From: Ichthyophis bannanicus
Taxonomy: Eukaryota; Chordata; Amphibia; Gymnophiona; Ichthyophiidae
Direction: 5' to 3'
Length of the DNA: 64,000 nucleotides
Assembly (NCBI GenBank): GCA_033557465.1
Contig: JAWIIG010000025.1
Span: 8,117,001 to 8,181,000 of the forward strand
The position numbers and the translations under genes were made by a program. Within the stretch, counting starts at the first letter, position 1. Each line of letters begins with the position of its first letter. The notes beneath the pieces are model-generated. The model worked only from the letters and a program-made list of their open reading frames with translations, had not been told where the DNA came from and ran no database searches. Positions 19,297 through 28,205 of this stretch are shown here, piece by piece.

Positions 19297-20333
19297 TCCT
19301 TGCTCCCCTTCTCCTGCCGGCGGAGGTGGAGGAGGTCGTCTTAGCTTCGCGACGGCCTTCTACCCGCAAATGCTACGCCCTTAAATGGCGTCGCTTTGCA
19401 GTCTGGTGTACCCAACAGTCTCAGGATCCCTTCTCCTGCCCGGTGTCGGTGATCTTGCAGTACTTGCTGCACCTCTCTAATCTGGGACTTAAGTCCAACT
19501 CCGTCAAAGTTCACCTCAGTGCTCTTTCAGCACATCATGTGCCAGTGGACGGCAGACCTCTCTCCAATGACCCTCTCGTAGCGAGGTTTCTCCGAGGTCT
19601 CCTTCTACTTAAACCACCTCTGCGCCCGCCAGCGCCTGACTGGGACCTGAATGTGGTTTTGCAGCGGATCACCTGTCCGCCTTTTGAACCTATGGCTACC
19701 TGTTCTCTCCGTTTTCTGTCTTGGAAAACGCTGTTCTTGATAGCCCTCACTTCCGCTAGGCGCGTAAGTGAATTGCAGGCCCTCGTGTCTGATCCCCCTT
19801 ACACTCGGTTCTACAAGAATAGGGTAGTCCTACGGACTCACCCAAACTTTCGGCCTAAAGTGGTCTCCCCTTTTCACATCAATCAGGAGGTGGTACTTCC
19901 AACCTTCTTTCCCAGACCACACTCCAGCCGAGCTGAAACGGTCCTCCATACCCTGGACTGTAGAAGGGCATTGAACTTCTACCTTGACCGTACGCGGGAG
20001 CACCGTAAAGCTGCTCAGCTTTTTGTGTCTTTTGACCCCAATAAATTGGGGCTCCCGGTCTCCAAGCGTACTCTGTCCATCTGGGTTGTGGACTGTATCT
20101 CTTGGGCTTATGGGGCAGCCGGACTCTCCTTAGAAAGTCGAGTCACGGCTCATTGCGTTCGGGCAAAGGCCACGTCAGTGGCTTACCTCCGCTCTGTTCC
20201 GCTGGCAGACATCTGCCGGGCCGCTACTTGGTCTTCGAGCCAGACTTTTGCGGTCCATTACTGTCTCGAGAGGGAGTCCCGTAGGGACAGTGCTTTCGGA
20301 CAGGCAGTCCTCCGTAATCTCTTTGAGGTCTGA
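17460..20333 (+). CDS. DIRS C1 tyrosine recombinase, with long frame overlapping pol
   Basis: The recombinase proper is the last about 340 codons (from about 19290). It has RRPSTRKCYALKWRRFAVW and SNSVKVHLSAL in the core-binding part. The catalytic part has LIALTSARRVSELQ (Arg I), VTAHCVRAKATSVA (His-x-x-Arg) and TFAVHYCLERESRR (candidate Tyr), with stop at 20333. It integrates circular cDNA by strand exchange. Upstream, the same frame is open for over 600 codons across all of RT and RNase H, and continues without a stop back to the gag UGA at 17382. It is the gag frame. The 17460 ATG is simply the first Met; the true start may lie near 19290. Overlap of pol and recombinase frames is known in DIRS elements. 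Confidence 0.85.
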   Translation: MVQHHRRCLGTSGRARRLPSPFPSGPSLLFSGRTFAPPSAQGVAPSGVSRSSAGTGGGTGAPPPERSRLLFKVFSDTKENRGPQTHPGLAQPQQVPCAGEVQNAYPWNPSALPPAGRLAMLLGSKGCLHAHPHPPKPPPIPKVCGGRKSLPVQSTALWPILRTASLHKMSRGRGGPSPASRPLCLSVPRRLAHQSSVRSGGRQRHAPHGDSAAALGLCHKLRKVHFAPLTGSRVHRRKAAHSSGTSVPTARQGATAHGPSRPLSQPAPGLRQALPETARPYGFHRPCDPQCPPEHAVCSMVSPPAVATSHRRPGGPGARLRAAALVSPVVAPAAEPDIRNAFPVTSADPGADHRCVPPGLGSALPRGTYSGPLDHVGVCSADQLPGAQGDPPSSQGLLPPDFPTVRPCPDGQSSCHVLREQARGHGLLPPLPGGTEALLLGRQSRRSPQGSLSPGPRKLPCRQTQQGPPAARVASGSLGSSEALPQVGSPHGGSLCQSSQPAASSLLLSSATPPSGGGGRLSDLVVGEPSVRFPSHPAGLSDSFQGSPRQSLHDPGGPSLAQAAVVSAPAATGGGGSNPSGGTTGSPHSGSGVPSAPQPQVSQPHGLAAERVVLAPLLLPAEVEEVVLASRRPSTRKCYALKWRRFAVWCTQQSQDPFSCPVSVILQYLLHLSNLGLKSNSVKVHLSALSAHHVPVDGRPLSNDPLVARFLRGLLLLKPPLRPPAPDWDLNVVLQRITCPPFEPMATCSLRFLSWKTLFLIALTSARRVSELQALVSDPPYTRFYKNRVVLRTHPNFRPKVVSPFHINQEVVLPTFFPRPHSSRAETVLHTLDCRRALNFYLDRTREHRKAAQLFVSFDPNKLGLPVSKRTLSIWVVDCISWAYGAAGLSLESRVTAHCVRAKATSVAYLRSVPLADICRAATWSSSQTFAVHYCLERESRRDSAFGQAVLRNLFEV

Positions 20334-20470
20334 GCAACTCCTACCCTCCATCCCGGATGTGGGCTACCGGTGGGTGATAATTCAGCGAAGATTCTATCCT
20401 TCTGTGCTGCTGAGCTAGAGGGAGCTCATTTTTGTGCTTAGGGTCTCCGGTAGCCTTGAGCTTGGGAGTC

Positions 20471-20567
20471 CCATAAGTGAGGACTGACTTCCTGCTTGGT
20501 CCTGGAGAAAGCGTAGTTACTCACCTGTAACAGGTGTTCTCCAGGAGCAGCAGGAATCAGTCCTCAC
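20471..20567 (+). repeat. DIRS C1 internal complementary region
   Basis: The first half (to about 20508) is the reverse complement of the left terminus, the second half (to 20567) the reverse complement of the right terminus including its unique tip. In DIRS elements this serves as template for completing the ends and forming the circle (established model). It contains the near-palindrome CACCTGTAACAGGTG. Confidence 0.9.
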
Positions 20568-20654
20568 TACCCTCCCTCCTCCCCTTGGAGTTGCAATCGT
20601 CTGCTTATGTTCTTTTTGCAAATTTTTATGCTGTCTTTTTTAGCTATGTCATCT

Positions 20655-20842
20655 GACTGGCTAAGATGGCACCTTCGGGCGGGAAGACGACCGCGCATGC
20701 GCGCTGCAATTCCCAAAGGCTTTCTTTGAAAGCTGGGGAAAATTGCTCCGCGAGGGCTCCGTCGGCGCCGACGTCACCCATAAGTGAGGACTGATTCCTG
20801 CTGCTCCTGGAGAACACCTGTTACAGGTGAGTAACTACGCTT
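20655..20842 (+). repeat. DIRS C1 right inverted terminal repeat and tip
   Basis: 20655-20815 mirrors the left ITR, with the 14-bp palindrome at 20760-20773 and GCGCATGCGC at 20693-20702. The tip 20816-20842 (cacctgttacaggtgagtaa...) has no left counterpart and contains CAG|GTGAGT, a perfect splice-donor consensus. Confidence 0.9.
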
Positions 20843-21550
20843 TCTGTGAAGGCGGCTGCCTGATTGTCCTGTAGGGATGGTAAGTTAAAATCTCCTAGTA
20901 TCCAGTTAGGTTTATGTGGAACATGGGTATTTGATGCTAAGTTTATGATATTGGAGAGGTTGTCTGGATCCGCAGAGGGCGCTCTATAAATAAGGTTTAT
21001 GGAGCAAGAGTGGTTGGAAATAGATAATGTTTCAAGGGTATTGGTGTTGCTGGCTTGTTCCATTTTGAATTGAAGGTCAGATCTGGTGATGATGGCAACT
21101 CCTCCACCCCTTTTTTGTTTTGCCTGTGGCTGGTGAAAGTAACGAAGTTGGGTGGGAGAAGTTGATTGAGGATGGTATTATCTTCCGGAGAGAGCCAGGT
21201 CTCGGTAATCATAATGATATCTAAATTATGGTGAGTTATTGTTTCAGTGATTGCTGGCCATTTTTTGCGAAGTGATCGAGAGTTAATGAGTGTGCGCACT
21301 TCAGGCTGTTAGTGTGTGGGCGTTTATTTTGCTTTAGTTTTGGGGAATTTTGTAGAGGGATATAAACTAGATGGGGGCGGCGTGGATAGCTCGCTCCATG
21401 ATAAAGGTTGTTGGAGTCATTAGGCCATTTTCTTCCGCTAGTATAGAGCGTTGGGATGCGGTTTTGTGCTGTCATTAGTGCTAGTGAGCTGGATGGCAAA
21501 ATAGTGAGTAGAAGGTAGAGACTCATTAGAGTGAGGATTATGTGCTTCAT
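20843..21550 (-). pseudogene. L2 copy 1 ORF, hydrophobic leader and endonuclease N-terminus
   Basis: The start at 21550 gives a strongly hydrophobic leader (MKHIILTLMSLYLLLTILPS), then QNRIPTLYTSGRKWPN, a basic stretch, and the endonuclease (SRSLRKKWPAI, NLDIIMITETWLSPEDN, INLIYRAP, WILGDFNLPSLQDNQAAAF). The reading continues at 15060 beyond DIRS C1. Frameshifts near 21290 and 21050. The same leader-plus-QNxIPxL layout is in L2 copy 2 at 23689, so it belongs to the family. 21551-21702 is the 5' UTR; nothing else is seen there. Confidence 0.78.
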
Positions 21551-23492
21551 TTTGGGTCTATCTGTGCCGGTACAAAGTGGCAGAGGAAAATGTGAGACAG
21601 TTGGTGTGGTTGCCGGTTGATAAGGTGAGGGAGAGAAAAACTTCTTATCACTACCTTTTTGGAGTGGTATAATAGTGTAGTCAGCTGGTAAATAAGTAGA
21701 AACAATTTGATCCCTACTGAGTCTCTGGAGTTTATAGGGGCGCTACTGGATACCACAAGGGCAAGGGCTGATCTTCCCCAGGCCCGTTGCCTTCGCTTGA
21801 TGCAGTTAGCTTCTCAAGCAGAGTCAAAACCCCTTCTAACTGCTCGAGAAATGTTAGTTGCTAGGCCACATGGCATCCACCGTTCATGTGGTACCATATG
21901 CTTGTCTTCACATGAGAGCAGCTCAGTGGACCTTTTCGACCCAATGGACCCAGGCATTAGGCTGCCTGTCAGACAAAATAGCAAACACAAGTCGCCTCAT
22001 TTTGTCCCACCAGTGGTGGAAGTCCCCTCAGAACCTGTTGCTGGGGTGTCCTTTTCAACAGTCTTTACCCCAGGCAACTCTTACAACAGATGCTTCTCCA
22101 ATGAGCTGGGGAGCTCATCATCAGGACCTCTCCACCCAGGGCATCTGGTCCCCACAGGAGACTTGTCTAAATATCAATCTCTTAGAACTCGGAGCAATCT
22201 TCCTTGCTCTGCGAGTTTTCCACACCCTGCTCGGCCACAAGACAGTCCTTATCCACACGGACAATCAGGTAGCTATGTTCTATATAAACAAGCAGGGAGG
22301 AACTGGCTCTCTGTGGCTTTGCAACGAAGCTCTGCGACTGTGGGCCCTCGCCAGAGAGCATCACATTCATCTTCTGGCAGTCTATCTGCCAGGTGCTCAA
22401 AACTCTTGGGCAGACACTCAGTCGAGTTCTGCTTCCACACGAGTGGTCCCTACACATGGACCAGGTATCCAGGATTTTTCAAATTTGGGGAACCCCGGTC
22501 ATAGACCTCTTTGCAAGTCCGTGGAATGCCAAACTTCCCCGGTTCTGTTCCAGAGCTCTGGCTCAGGGGGCTCAGGCAAGGGATGCTTTCCTCCTCCATT
22601 GGGGTCAAAACTTCCTGTATCCCTTTCCACCCATTCCCCTAATTCCCAAAACCCTGTTCAAGATTCAGAGAGACAGAGGCCACATGATTCTCATAGCTCC
22701 ACATTGGCCACGGCAAGTGTGGTACCCTTTGCTTCTACATCTCTCTCAAGCTCCCTCCCTAGAGTTAGGGTCTGCTCCAGACCTCCTCTCTCAGGAGGAC
22801 GGAAAGTTGTGGCACCCCAATCCCCAGTCTCTGCTTCTCAGGGCTTGGTTGCTGAAGGCCCAGATCTCCAGGATCTTCCTCTTTCTCAACAAGTGAAAGA
22901 TGTTCTTTATGCTTCCAGAAAACCTTCCACTAGACGTTCTTATGCCTTCAAGTGGAAAAGGTTTACCATCTGATGTTCTGCAAAGGGTCTTAACCCCTGT
23001 TCAATACCTCTGGAATCGTTCCTGGAGTATCACCTGCATCTGTCTAATGCAGGCCTTAAGACAAATTCAGTAAGAGTCCATCTGAGTGCTATTACAGCTT
23101 CCCTCAAGCCTCTAAATGGACAACCTGTTTCCTCTCATCCCCTTGTAGCAAGGTTCATGAGAGGCCTCCTTTTAACAAAGCCTCCCATTAGACCACCTCC
23201 GGTGGCATGGGACTTAAATTTGGTTCTTGGTCAGCTTATGAAGCCGCCTTTTGAACCTTTAGCTACTACCAACTGCACAACAAACAGCGCCAGACGACGC
23301 ACTCATACAGCCTCGAACAACGCCGCTGGAAAACCACTGTATGCAAATCTCCCACGAATCCAAGCAGCTTGAGCTCCTACAAAGTTGAGCTCGCTCCCAC
23401 CCTCAACGAAGATTTCCTTGAACACAGCAAGTATACTACACTAAAACGAACTATCTATACCTGGAACTTTTGCACACTCGTTCATAACGCGA

Positions 23493-23670
23493 TATATACT
23501 ATTGTCAGTAATCACTAAAATGCAAGTTCTATCTCCCAGTAGCTAGATATACTGTTGTCAGTAACCATTAATTGCAAGTACTGTCTACCAGTAGCTAAAT
23601 ATTCTGTTGTCAGTAACCATTAATTGCAAGTACTGTCTCCCAGTAGCTAAATATACTGTTGTCAGTAATC
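23493..23670 (+). repeat. About 52-bp tandem repeat in L2 5' UTR
   Basis: About three and a half units built on 'actgttgtcagtaaccatt...ccagtagctaa'. Unit starts fall near 23493, 23548, 23600 and 23652. It lies just before the start codon, so it may be a promoter or leader element. Confidence 0.75.
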
Positions 23671-23688
23671 ATACTCGCTTAATACACA

Positions 23689-26600
23689 ATGCCCTCATTA
23701 ATGATGCATACACTGGTAACCCTCATCATTACCTACCTCCTCACTGCACTAGCTGGATACTCAAACGCCTTTAATGGCGACCAAAACTCCATACCAATAT
23801 TAAGAAATAATTGGAAGAGATGGTCAAACAAGACACAAACAGACCCTAACCCTACCCATACCCACCACTCATTTAATCCACGTTGCTCTTCAGCTCACCA
23901 AAAAATCTCAACCTAAACGACAATACCAACCACCACTGCATTGCGCCCTTATCAATATTAGATCCATCCGCACAAAGTGGCCTTTGATACCTGATCTCAT
24001 AACAACGCACAACCTTGACATTTTGATGATCACAGAAACCTGGCTATCTGACTCTGATAATATAATCCTCAATCAGATGCTCCCCCCAGGCTTCTCAATA
24101 TACACGTGTCACAGGACCAAACAAAGAGGAGGTGGAGTACTCATCTCTAAAAGCCAGCTACAATTTCAGATAGACAACAGTATTAGCACAACCCACCTAA
24201 ACATACTCAACATATCAAACAATGAGCATTCAATCAACCTAGTCTATAGATCTCCAACAACGTCAGCTGATGATCTACCAACGATAGTTGACCGGGCCTG
24301 CAATACGGAAAAACCACAATTATCTAATTGGATATTAGGAGATTTCAACCTCCCCTCTCTACATGATACTCAAATCGCAGCATTTATAGAAGCGATCGAC
24401 AACCTTGGATACAACCAGATAGTCAAGGAACCTACTCATACTATGGGAAATACCCTCGACCTGATATTCGTTCCACAAGCCACCTCAGAAACCGACCACA
24501 ATTATGATATTTCCATAATACCAGTACCATGGTCGGACCACAGCCTAATCTTATTCCAAATTCCCAACTCCTCCAAGGCCATTAACTCCAAATCCACCCT
24601 CGCCAAACCAACAACTAGGAGGTTCCGCCCATTTGACAAAGACGAAGTACTCAAGAATATTCTTCCAATACTACACACCTCTGAACCTGATTTGGATAGC
24701 CTAATCAATACTTGGGACCACACTCTTAGAACTAACTCCCAAACAACAAATATGTCAAGAAAGCCCAACCATCGGACACATGTTGCTTGGTATTCTAATG
24801 AACTGAGAACATCCCTCCTCCATCTTCGTAGACTTGAAAAACGCTGGAGACGATCCCACTCTACCGATGCATACACAGCCTACTGCAAGTACCTAAAAAA
24901 GCATCGCCAGGAAATAGCAGATCGAAGGAAACAATTCCATACTAATCTCCTAAAACAATCATTAAATAAACACCATGACCTCTTCAACATTGTAAAGACA
25001 ATGGCAAAGGAACCTACTCCCCAACACACTCAAACGATACATCCACAAGATTATGCTGACTATTTAAAATCAAAAATGAAAAAAACAACCAACATCTACA
25101 TCACAGAACCAACAAATATAGACAAGCTATCACAGTCAAACACACTAACCAAGTTTAACGCATTATCAACCAAAGAAATTGAAAACACCATCGCATCAAT
25201 AAATGCTACCACTGCAGCAAATGATCCATATCCAGCGGCCTGGATAAAAAACATTAGATATGAAGTAAGCTTCTTCATACACAATATCCTTGAACAATCT
25301 TTCTCAACCGCAACCTTTCCTCAGTGCCTTAAACAAACCTCAATTAGACCATTACTGAAAAATAACAAATTAGACCCCCTAAAAGTAGAATCCTATAGGC
25401 CAATATCCAGCATCCCGCTGCTAGCGAAAATAATTGAGAAAGTGGTACAACGTCAAATACAACAACACATAGACACTGAAGCTCCACTGGACATTGCACA
25501 ACACGGTTTTAGAGAAGCCCACGGAGTTGAGACCCTCCTCATCACTCTATTCAATACATTAATCACAGGAATAGATAATATCCACCAAGGATTTATCCTT
25601 ATATTCATGGACATCTCAGCTGCGTTTGATTCAGTAAGCCATCAAATACTTATCCATCGCCTTAAGGAAAAAGGAATACTTGGAACCGCACTTGACTGGT
25701 GTATATCCTACCTAAATAACCGTTGGCAACAAGTAAAAATTGAGGAAAAACATCTGAACCATTTCTGCAAGATCAAGGGGTACCACAAGGATCCTCTCTT
25801 TCAGCACTAATATTTAACATATACATGCAACCAATCTGTGACCTCATCCGCTCTTTTAATGTTACCTGCCTAGCATATGCAGATGACATTCTCCTATACA
25901 TGCCATTCTCCATCAACCACCCTGATTTTACACCTTTGATAAAATGCTTTGAATCAGTAGAAGACTGGCTCCTCTCACAGAACCTAAGAATCAACCATAG
26001 CAAGACCGATGTTATGTTTATCACAAGGGATCAAAACTTCACACCTCCCACTACCTTAAAGATAAAGGACAAGGAATTGACAGTAAAACCTACGATACGA
26101 TACCTAGGTATTACCCTTGACCAGCGCCTTAATATGAAGACCCACATAAAAACATAACAAAACTAATATATCACAAGATACGCACACTACGCCACTTAAG
26201 ACCTTTACTTGAACCCACAGACTTCAGAACTGTCTACCAAGCCTTGGTAATGCCTCATCTTGACTTCGCAAATGCAATTCTACATGGTCTCCCGCAATCA
26301 ACTTTAAATCCCCTACAATTGGCGATGAACACCGCTGCTAGAGTTCTCGAAGGAATATCAAAGACAGACCACATAACCCCAATTCTAAAAAGACTCCACT
26401 GGTTACCAACCAACGCAAGAATCCACTACAAGATACTAATCATTACTTTCAAAGCCCTAAACAATCAAGCACCATCAACGATCACCAACCTTTTACACAC
26501 ACAGACTCCCAATAGATCCAGAAGATCAACTGCTATAAACTCATTAACAATCCCAAGACAAACAGTCAGATACACTAAGGAAACATCTAAAAGAGCCTTC

Positions 26601-26720
26601 AGCATTCATGCCCCAATAGCTTGGAATGCACTCCCACCAGAACTGAGAGCCATAACCAGCCTAACACAATTCAGAAAAAGTCTCAAACACCACCTCTTCT
26701 TAAGCTATTTCCCAATTTAG
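23689..26720 (+). pseudogene. L2 copy 2 ORF: leader, endonuclease, RT, C-terminal domain
   Basis: The start (23689) gives a hydrophobic leader (MMHTLVTLIITYLLTALAGY) and QNSIPILRNNWKRW. A frameshift near 23890 leads into the endonuclease (IRSIRTKW, NLDILMITETWLSDSDN, GGGVLISK, INLVYRSP, WILGDFNLPSLHDTQIAAF, EPTHTMGNTLDLIFV, WSDHSLILFQI). RT then runs TSIRPLLKNNKLDP, YRPISSIPLLAKIIEK, QHGFREAHGVETLL, FMDISAAFDSVSHQIL. A frameshift near 25790 precedes LAYADDILLYMPF (catalytic YADD), IRYLGITLDQRLNMK, a break near 26157, and the L2 tail domain LKRLHWLPTNARIHYKIL with WNALPPELRAIT. Three or four frameshifts only; otherwise well preserved. Confidence 0.9.
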
Positions 26721-27534
26721 TTTTGCACAAGAGAAATACTACATCCATACTCAGGTCAAGACAACTTCAACTGTGACTAATGTGTATAGACTACTGTATA
26801 TAGTTACATAATGTACATAGTTTCCCTTTATTACCAAGTTCAAATTCCTGTTACTTGTAAAATGCACTACAGTTTTTCTGTATGTATATGTTTGGTTCCA
26901 TGTAAACCGTGCTGATGATAATAGTGCGGTATATAAGAGATGTTAAATAAATAAATACCTCCTTGAAATACCTTTCTTGGAAGGTTATCTTTCTCATTGC
27001 AATCACATCAGCACGCCGCATCAGTGAATTGCAAGGTTCCATCATGACAAGGTGGTCCTTAGGACTAATCCACACTTTATGCCTAACGTGGTCTCACCTT
27101 TTCACCTCAACCAAGAGGTCTACCTACCTGTCTGCTTTCCAGGGCCTCATGCATCAAGTGCAGAGAGGAATCTTCATACCCTGGACTGTAAAAGAGCTCT
27201 AGCTTTTTACTTACAGAGGACACAACATAGAAAGTCTTCTCAACTCTTTGTTGCTTTTGATCCTTCTCATTTGGGACAACCAGTCTCCAAGAGAACACTT
27301 TCCAACTGGATTGCCCAATGTATTTCTTTCGCCTATCAGAGCAAGAGCATTTCTCTTGAGGGCCATGTCACAGCTCACAATGTGAGAGCCATGGCAGCCT
27401 CAATGGCTCACCTGAACTCTGTGTCTATCGACGACATCTGTCGAGCAGGCACTTGGGCCTCAGTTCATACCTTCACAGCCCATTACTGTTTGGACGAGGA
27501 CTCCCGCAGGTATGCCTTGTTTGGTCAGGCTGTT

Positions 27535-27702
27535 CCCAAACACCTGTTCCCAAACACCTGTTCCCAAACACCTGTTCCCAAACACCTGTTCCCAAACACC
27601 TGTTCCCAAACACCTGTTCCCAAACACCTGTTCCCAAACACCTGTTCCCAAACACCTGTTCCCAAACACCTGTTCCCAAACACCTGTTCCCAAACACCTG
27701 TT
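27535..27702. repeat. 14-bp minisatellite, 12 identical units
   Basis: The unit CCCAAACACCTGTT is repeated exactly 12 times at the last codons of the B1 recombinase. The unexpanded C-terminus would read GQAVPKHLFHT-stop. Absence of any difference between units suggests very recent expansion by slippage. Confidence 0.97.
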
Positions 27703-27828
27703 CCATACTTAATCAACTCCTACCCACCATCCCTCAGGGGATGCCAGAGATCCAGGTGGGGAAGTGCAGCCCTGTCCCAGGGGCACACAACGTATGGCCG
27801 CTGTCCCTGGCATCTGCAGCTAGGGAGT

Positions 27829-27926
27829 CCCCATATGTGAAGACTCATTCCTGCTTTTTCCTGGAGATAGCACAGTTACTTACCTGTAACAGGTGATCTC
27901 TGGGAACAGCAGGAATAAGTCTTCAC
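27829..27926 (+). repeat. DIRS B1 internal complementary region
   Basis: Reverse complements of the B/D left terminus ('ccatatgtgaagactcattcctg...cctggaga') and of the right tip (28160-28204) lie end to end. This is the same arrangement as 20471-20567 with B-family sequence. Confidence 0.85.
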
Positions 27927-28016
27927 AACCCACCCACGTTCCCTAGGAGTTCTCTCTCTCTCTCTATCTATCTTCCTTTCCCTCTCTCTCCCTGTTTGTC
28001 TCAGCTATAAAACTCA

Positions 28017-28204
28017 ACTGAGGAGAGACAGTTGGAAAGGCGGGAAGGCAGCACGCAGGCGCTGTGGGATGCTCCCAAAAGCTTTCTGATTGGACTTTGG
28101 GGAGCGTTCCCGCGCAGGCTCCGTCGGTACTGACGTACCCATATGTGAAGACTTATTCCTGCTGTTCCCAGAGATCACCTTTTACAGGTAAGTAACTGTG
28201 CTTT
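28017..28204 (+). repeat. DIRS B1 right inverted terminal repeat and tip
   Basis: Matches 42585-42770 (D2) and 32886-33068 (D1) and, reversed, the left ends at 37286 and 60182. The tip contains CAG|GTAAGT. It is followed directly by D1 gag sequence. 27952-27992 just before it is a CT-rich simple repeat. Confidence 0.88.
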
Positions 28205-28205
28205 A

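Larger units (their letters stand above)
15061..20844 (+). mobile_element. Complete DIRS retrotransposon C1, all frames open
   Basis: A 5.78-kb element with left ITR (15061-15222), gag (15462-17384), pol (to 19296), recombinase (to 20333), ICR (20471-20567), right ITR (20655-20815) and a unique right tip (20816-20842). It sits in the L2 endonuclease; the flanking L2 reads 'ctagggc|ttctgtgaagg' when joined, with no longer target duplication. It is closely similar to C2 (52203-57986). No stop or frameshift is seen in any of the three frames, so it may be recent and possibly autonomous. Confidence 0.93.
12487..21702 (-). mobile_element. L2 LINE copy 1, inserted in DIRS B1 and split by DIRS C1
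   Basis: Flanked by a 6-bp target duplication caattt (12481-12486 and 21703-21708), confirmed against the empty site in B2 near 63475. The 3' end (12487-12690) has the L2-type tail GCGGTATATAAG-like followed by (TAAA)n on the coding strand. Coding sequence lies at 12690-15060 and 20843-21550 with DIRS C1 (15061-20844) in between. Confidence 0.9.
11728..22890 (+). pseudogene. DIRS B1 pol (RT-RNase H-MT), interrupted at 12487-21702
   Basis: Before the L2: EQEVATLLAQGAIEEVPSQ, GGFRPILDLRELNRFIV, LDLKDAYTHVLI, YQYRVLPFGLASAPRVFTKC and the RT active site FPYLDDWLIRA (about 12370). A one-base deletion in 'cactcagaggcc' (12410) shifts the frame right after the active site; B2 shares it. After the L2: SLEFIGALLDTT, LGHMASTVHVVP, RNase H blocks ATLTTDASPMSWGAH, INLLELGAIFLALRVF and VLIHTDNQVAMFYINKQGG, then MT-like VIDLFASPWNAK, YPFPPIPLIPKTLF and MILIAPHW. 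A further frameshift lies near 22390. All domain signatures are in the expected order. Confidence 0.85.
23271..26955 (+). mobile_element. L2 LINE copy 2, inserted in DIRS B1 recombinase
   Basis: Interrupts the recombinase between PPFEPLAT and SLKYLSW. A short duplication tacc flanks it (23267-23270 and 26956-26959). 5' UTR 23271-23688, coding 23689-26720, 3' UTR 26721-26955 ending GCGGTATATAAGAG and (TAAA)n. The orientation is opposite to L2 copy 1. Confidence 0.88.
22857..27711 (+). pseudogene. DIRS B1 tyrosine recombinase, interrupted at 23271-26955
   Basis: The recombinase integrates the circular DIRS cDNA. The N-terminal core-binding part reads YASRKPSTRRSYAFKWKRF (22905), then stops at 22971 and continues with NAGLKTNSVRVHLSAI and ARFMRGLLLTKPPIRPPP. 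After the L2 the catalytic part resumes at 26960: SLKYLSWKVIFLIAITSARRISELQ (first catalytic Arg), then VTAHNVRAMAASMAH (His-x-x-Arg) and FTAHYCLDEDSRR (candidate nucleophile Tyr). The C-terminus GQAVPKHLF-H-T-stop has been expanded by a 14-bp minisatellite. One indel near 27045 and one stop break it. Confidence 0.82.
11578..28204 (+). mobile_element. DIRS-type retrotransposon B1, split by two L2 insertions
   Basis: DIRS sequence is present at 11578-12486, 21703-23270 and 26956-28204; joined, these give gag C-terminus, pol, recombinase, ICR and right ITR in order. The left end is missing, cut by CR1 copy 2 within gag. The homologous copy B2 at 60182 runs uninterrupted across the first L2 site (cccaaaatccaatctgatc near 63465), which proves the insertion. 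Frameshifts and the insertions make B1 inactive. Confidence 0.88.

Noticed and set aside
15061..20844. LTR retrotransposon or endogenous retrovirus
   Set aside because: Terminal repeats are inverted, there is an ICR, and there is a tyrosine recombinase in place of an integrase and no protease or envelope.
27535..27702. CRISPR-like array
   Set aside because: Units are directly adjacent 14-mers with no spacers; it is a minisatellite in a vertebrate-type genome.
27453..27896. Proteins made of PKHLFPNTCSQTPV repeats on either strand
   Set aside because: They are translations of the minisatellite in all frames and have no independent support.
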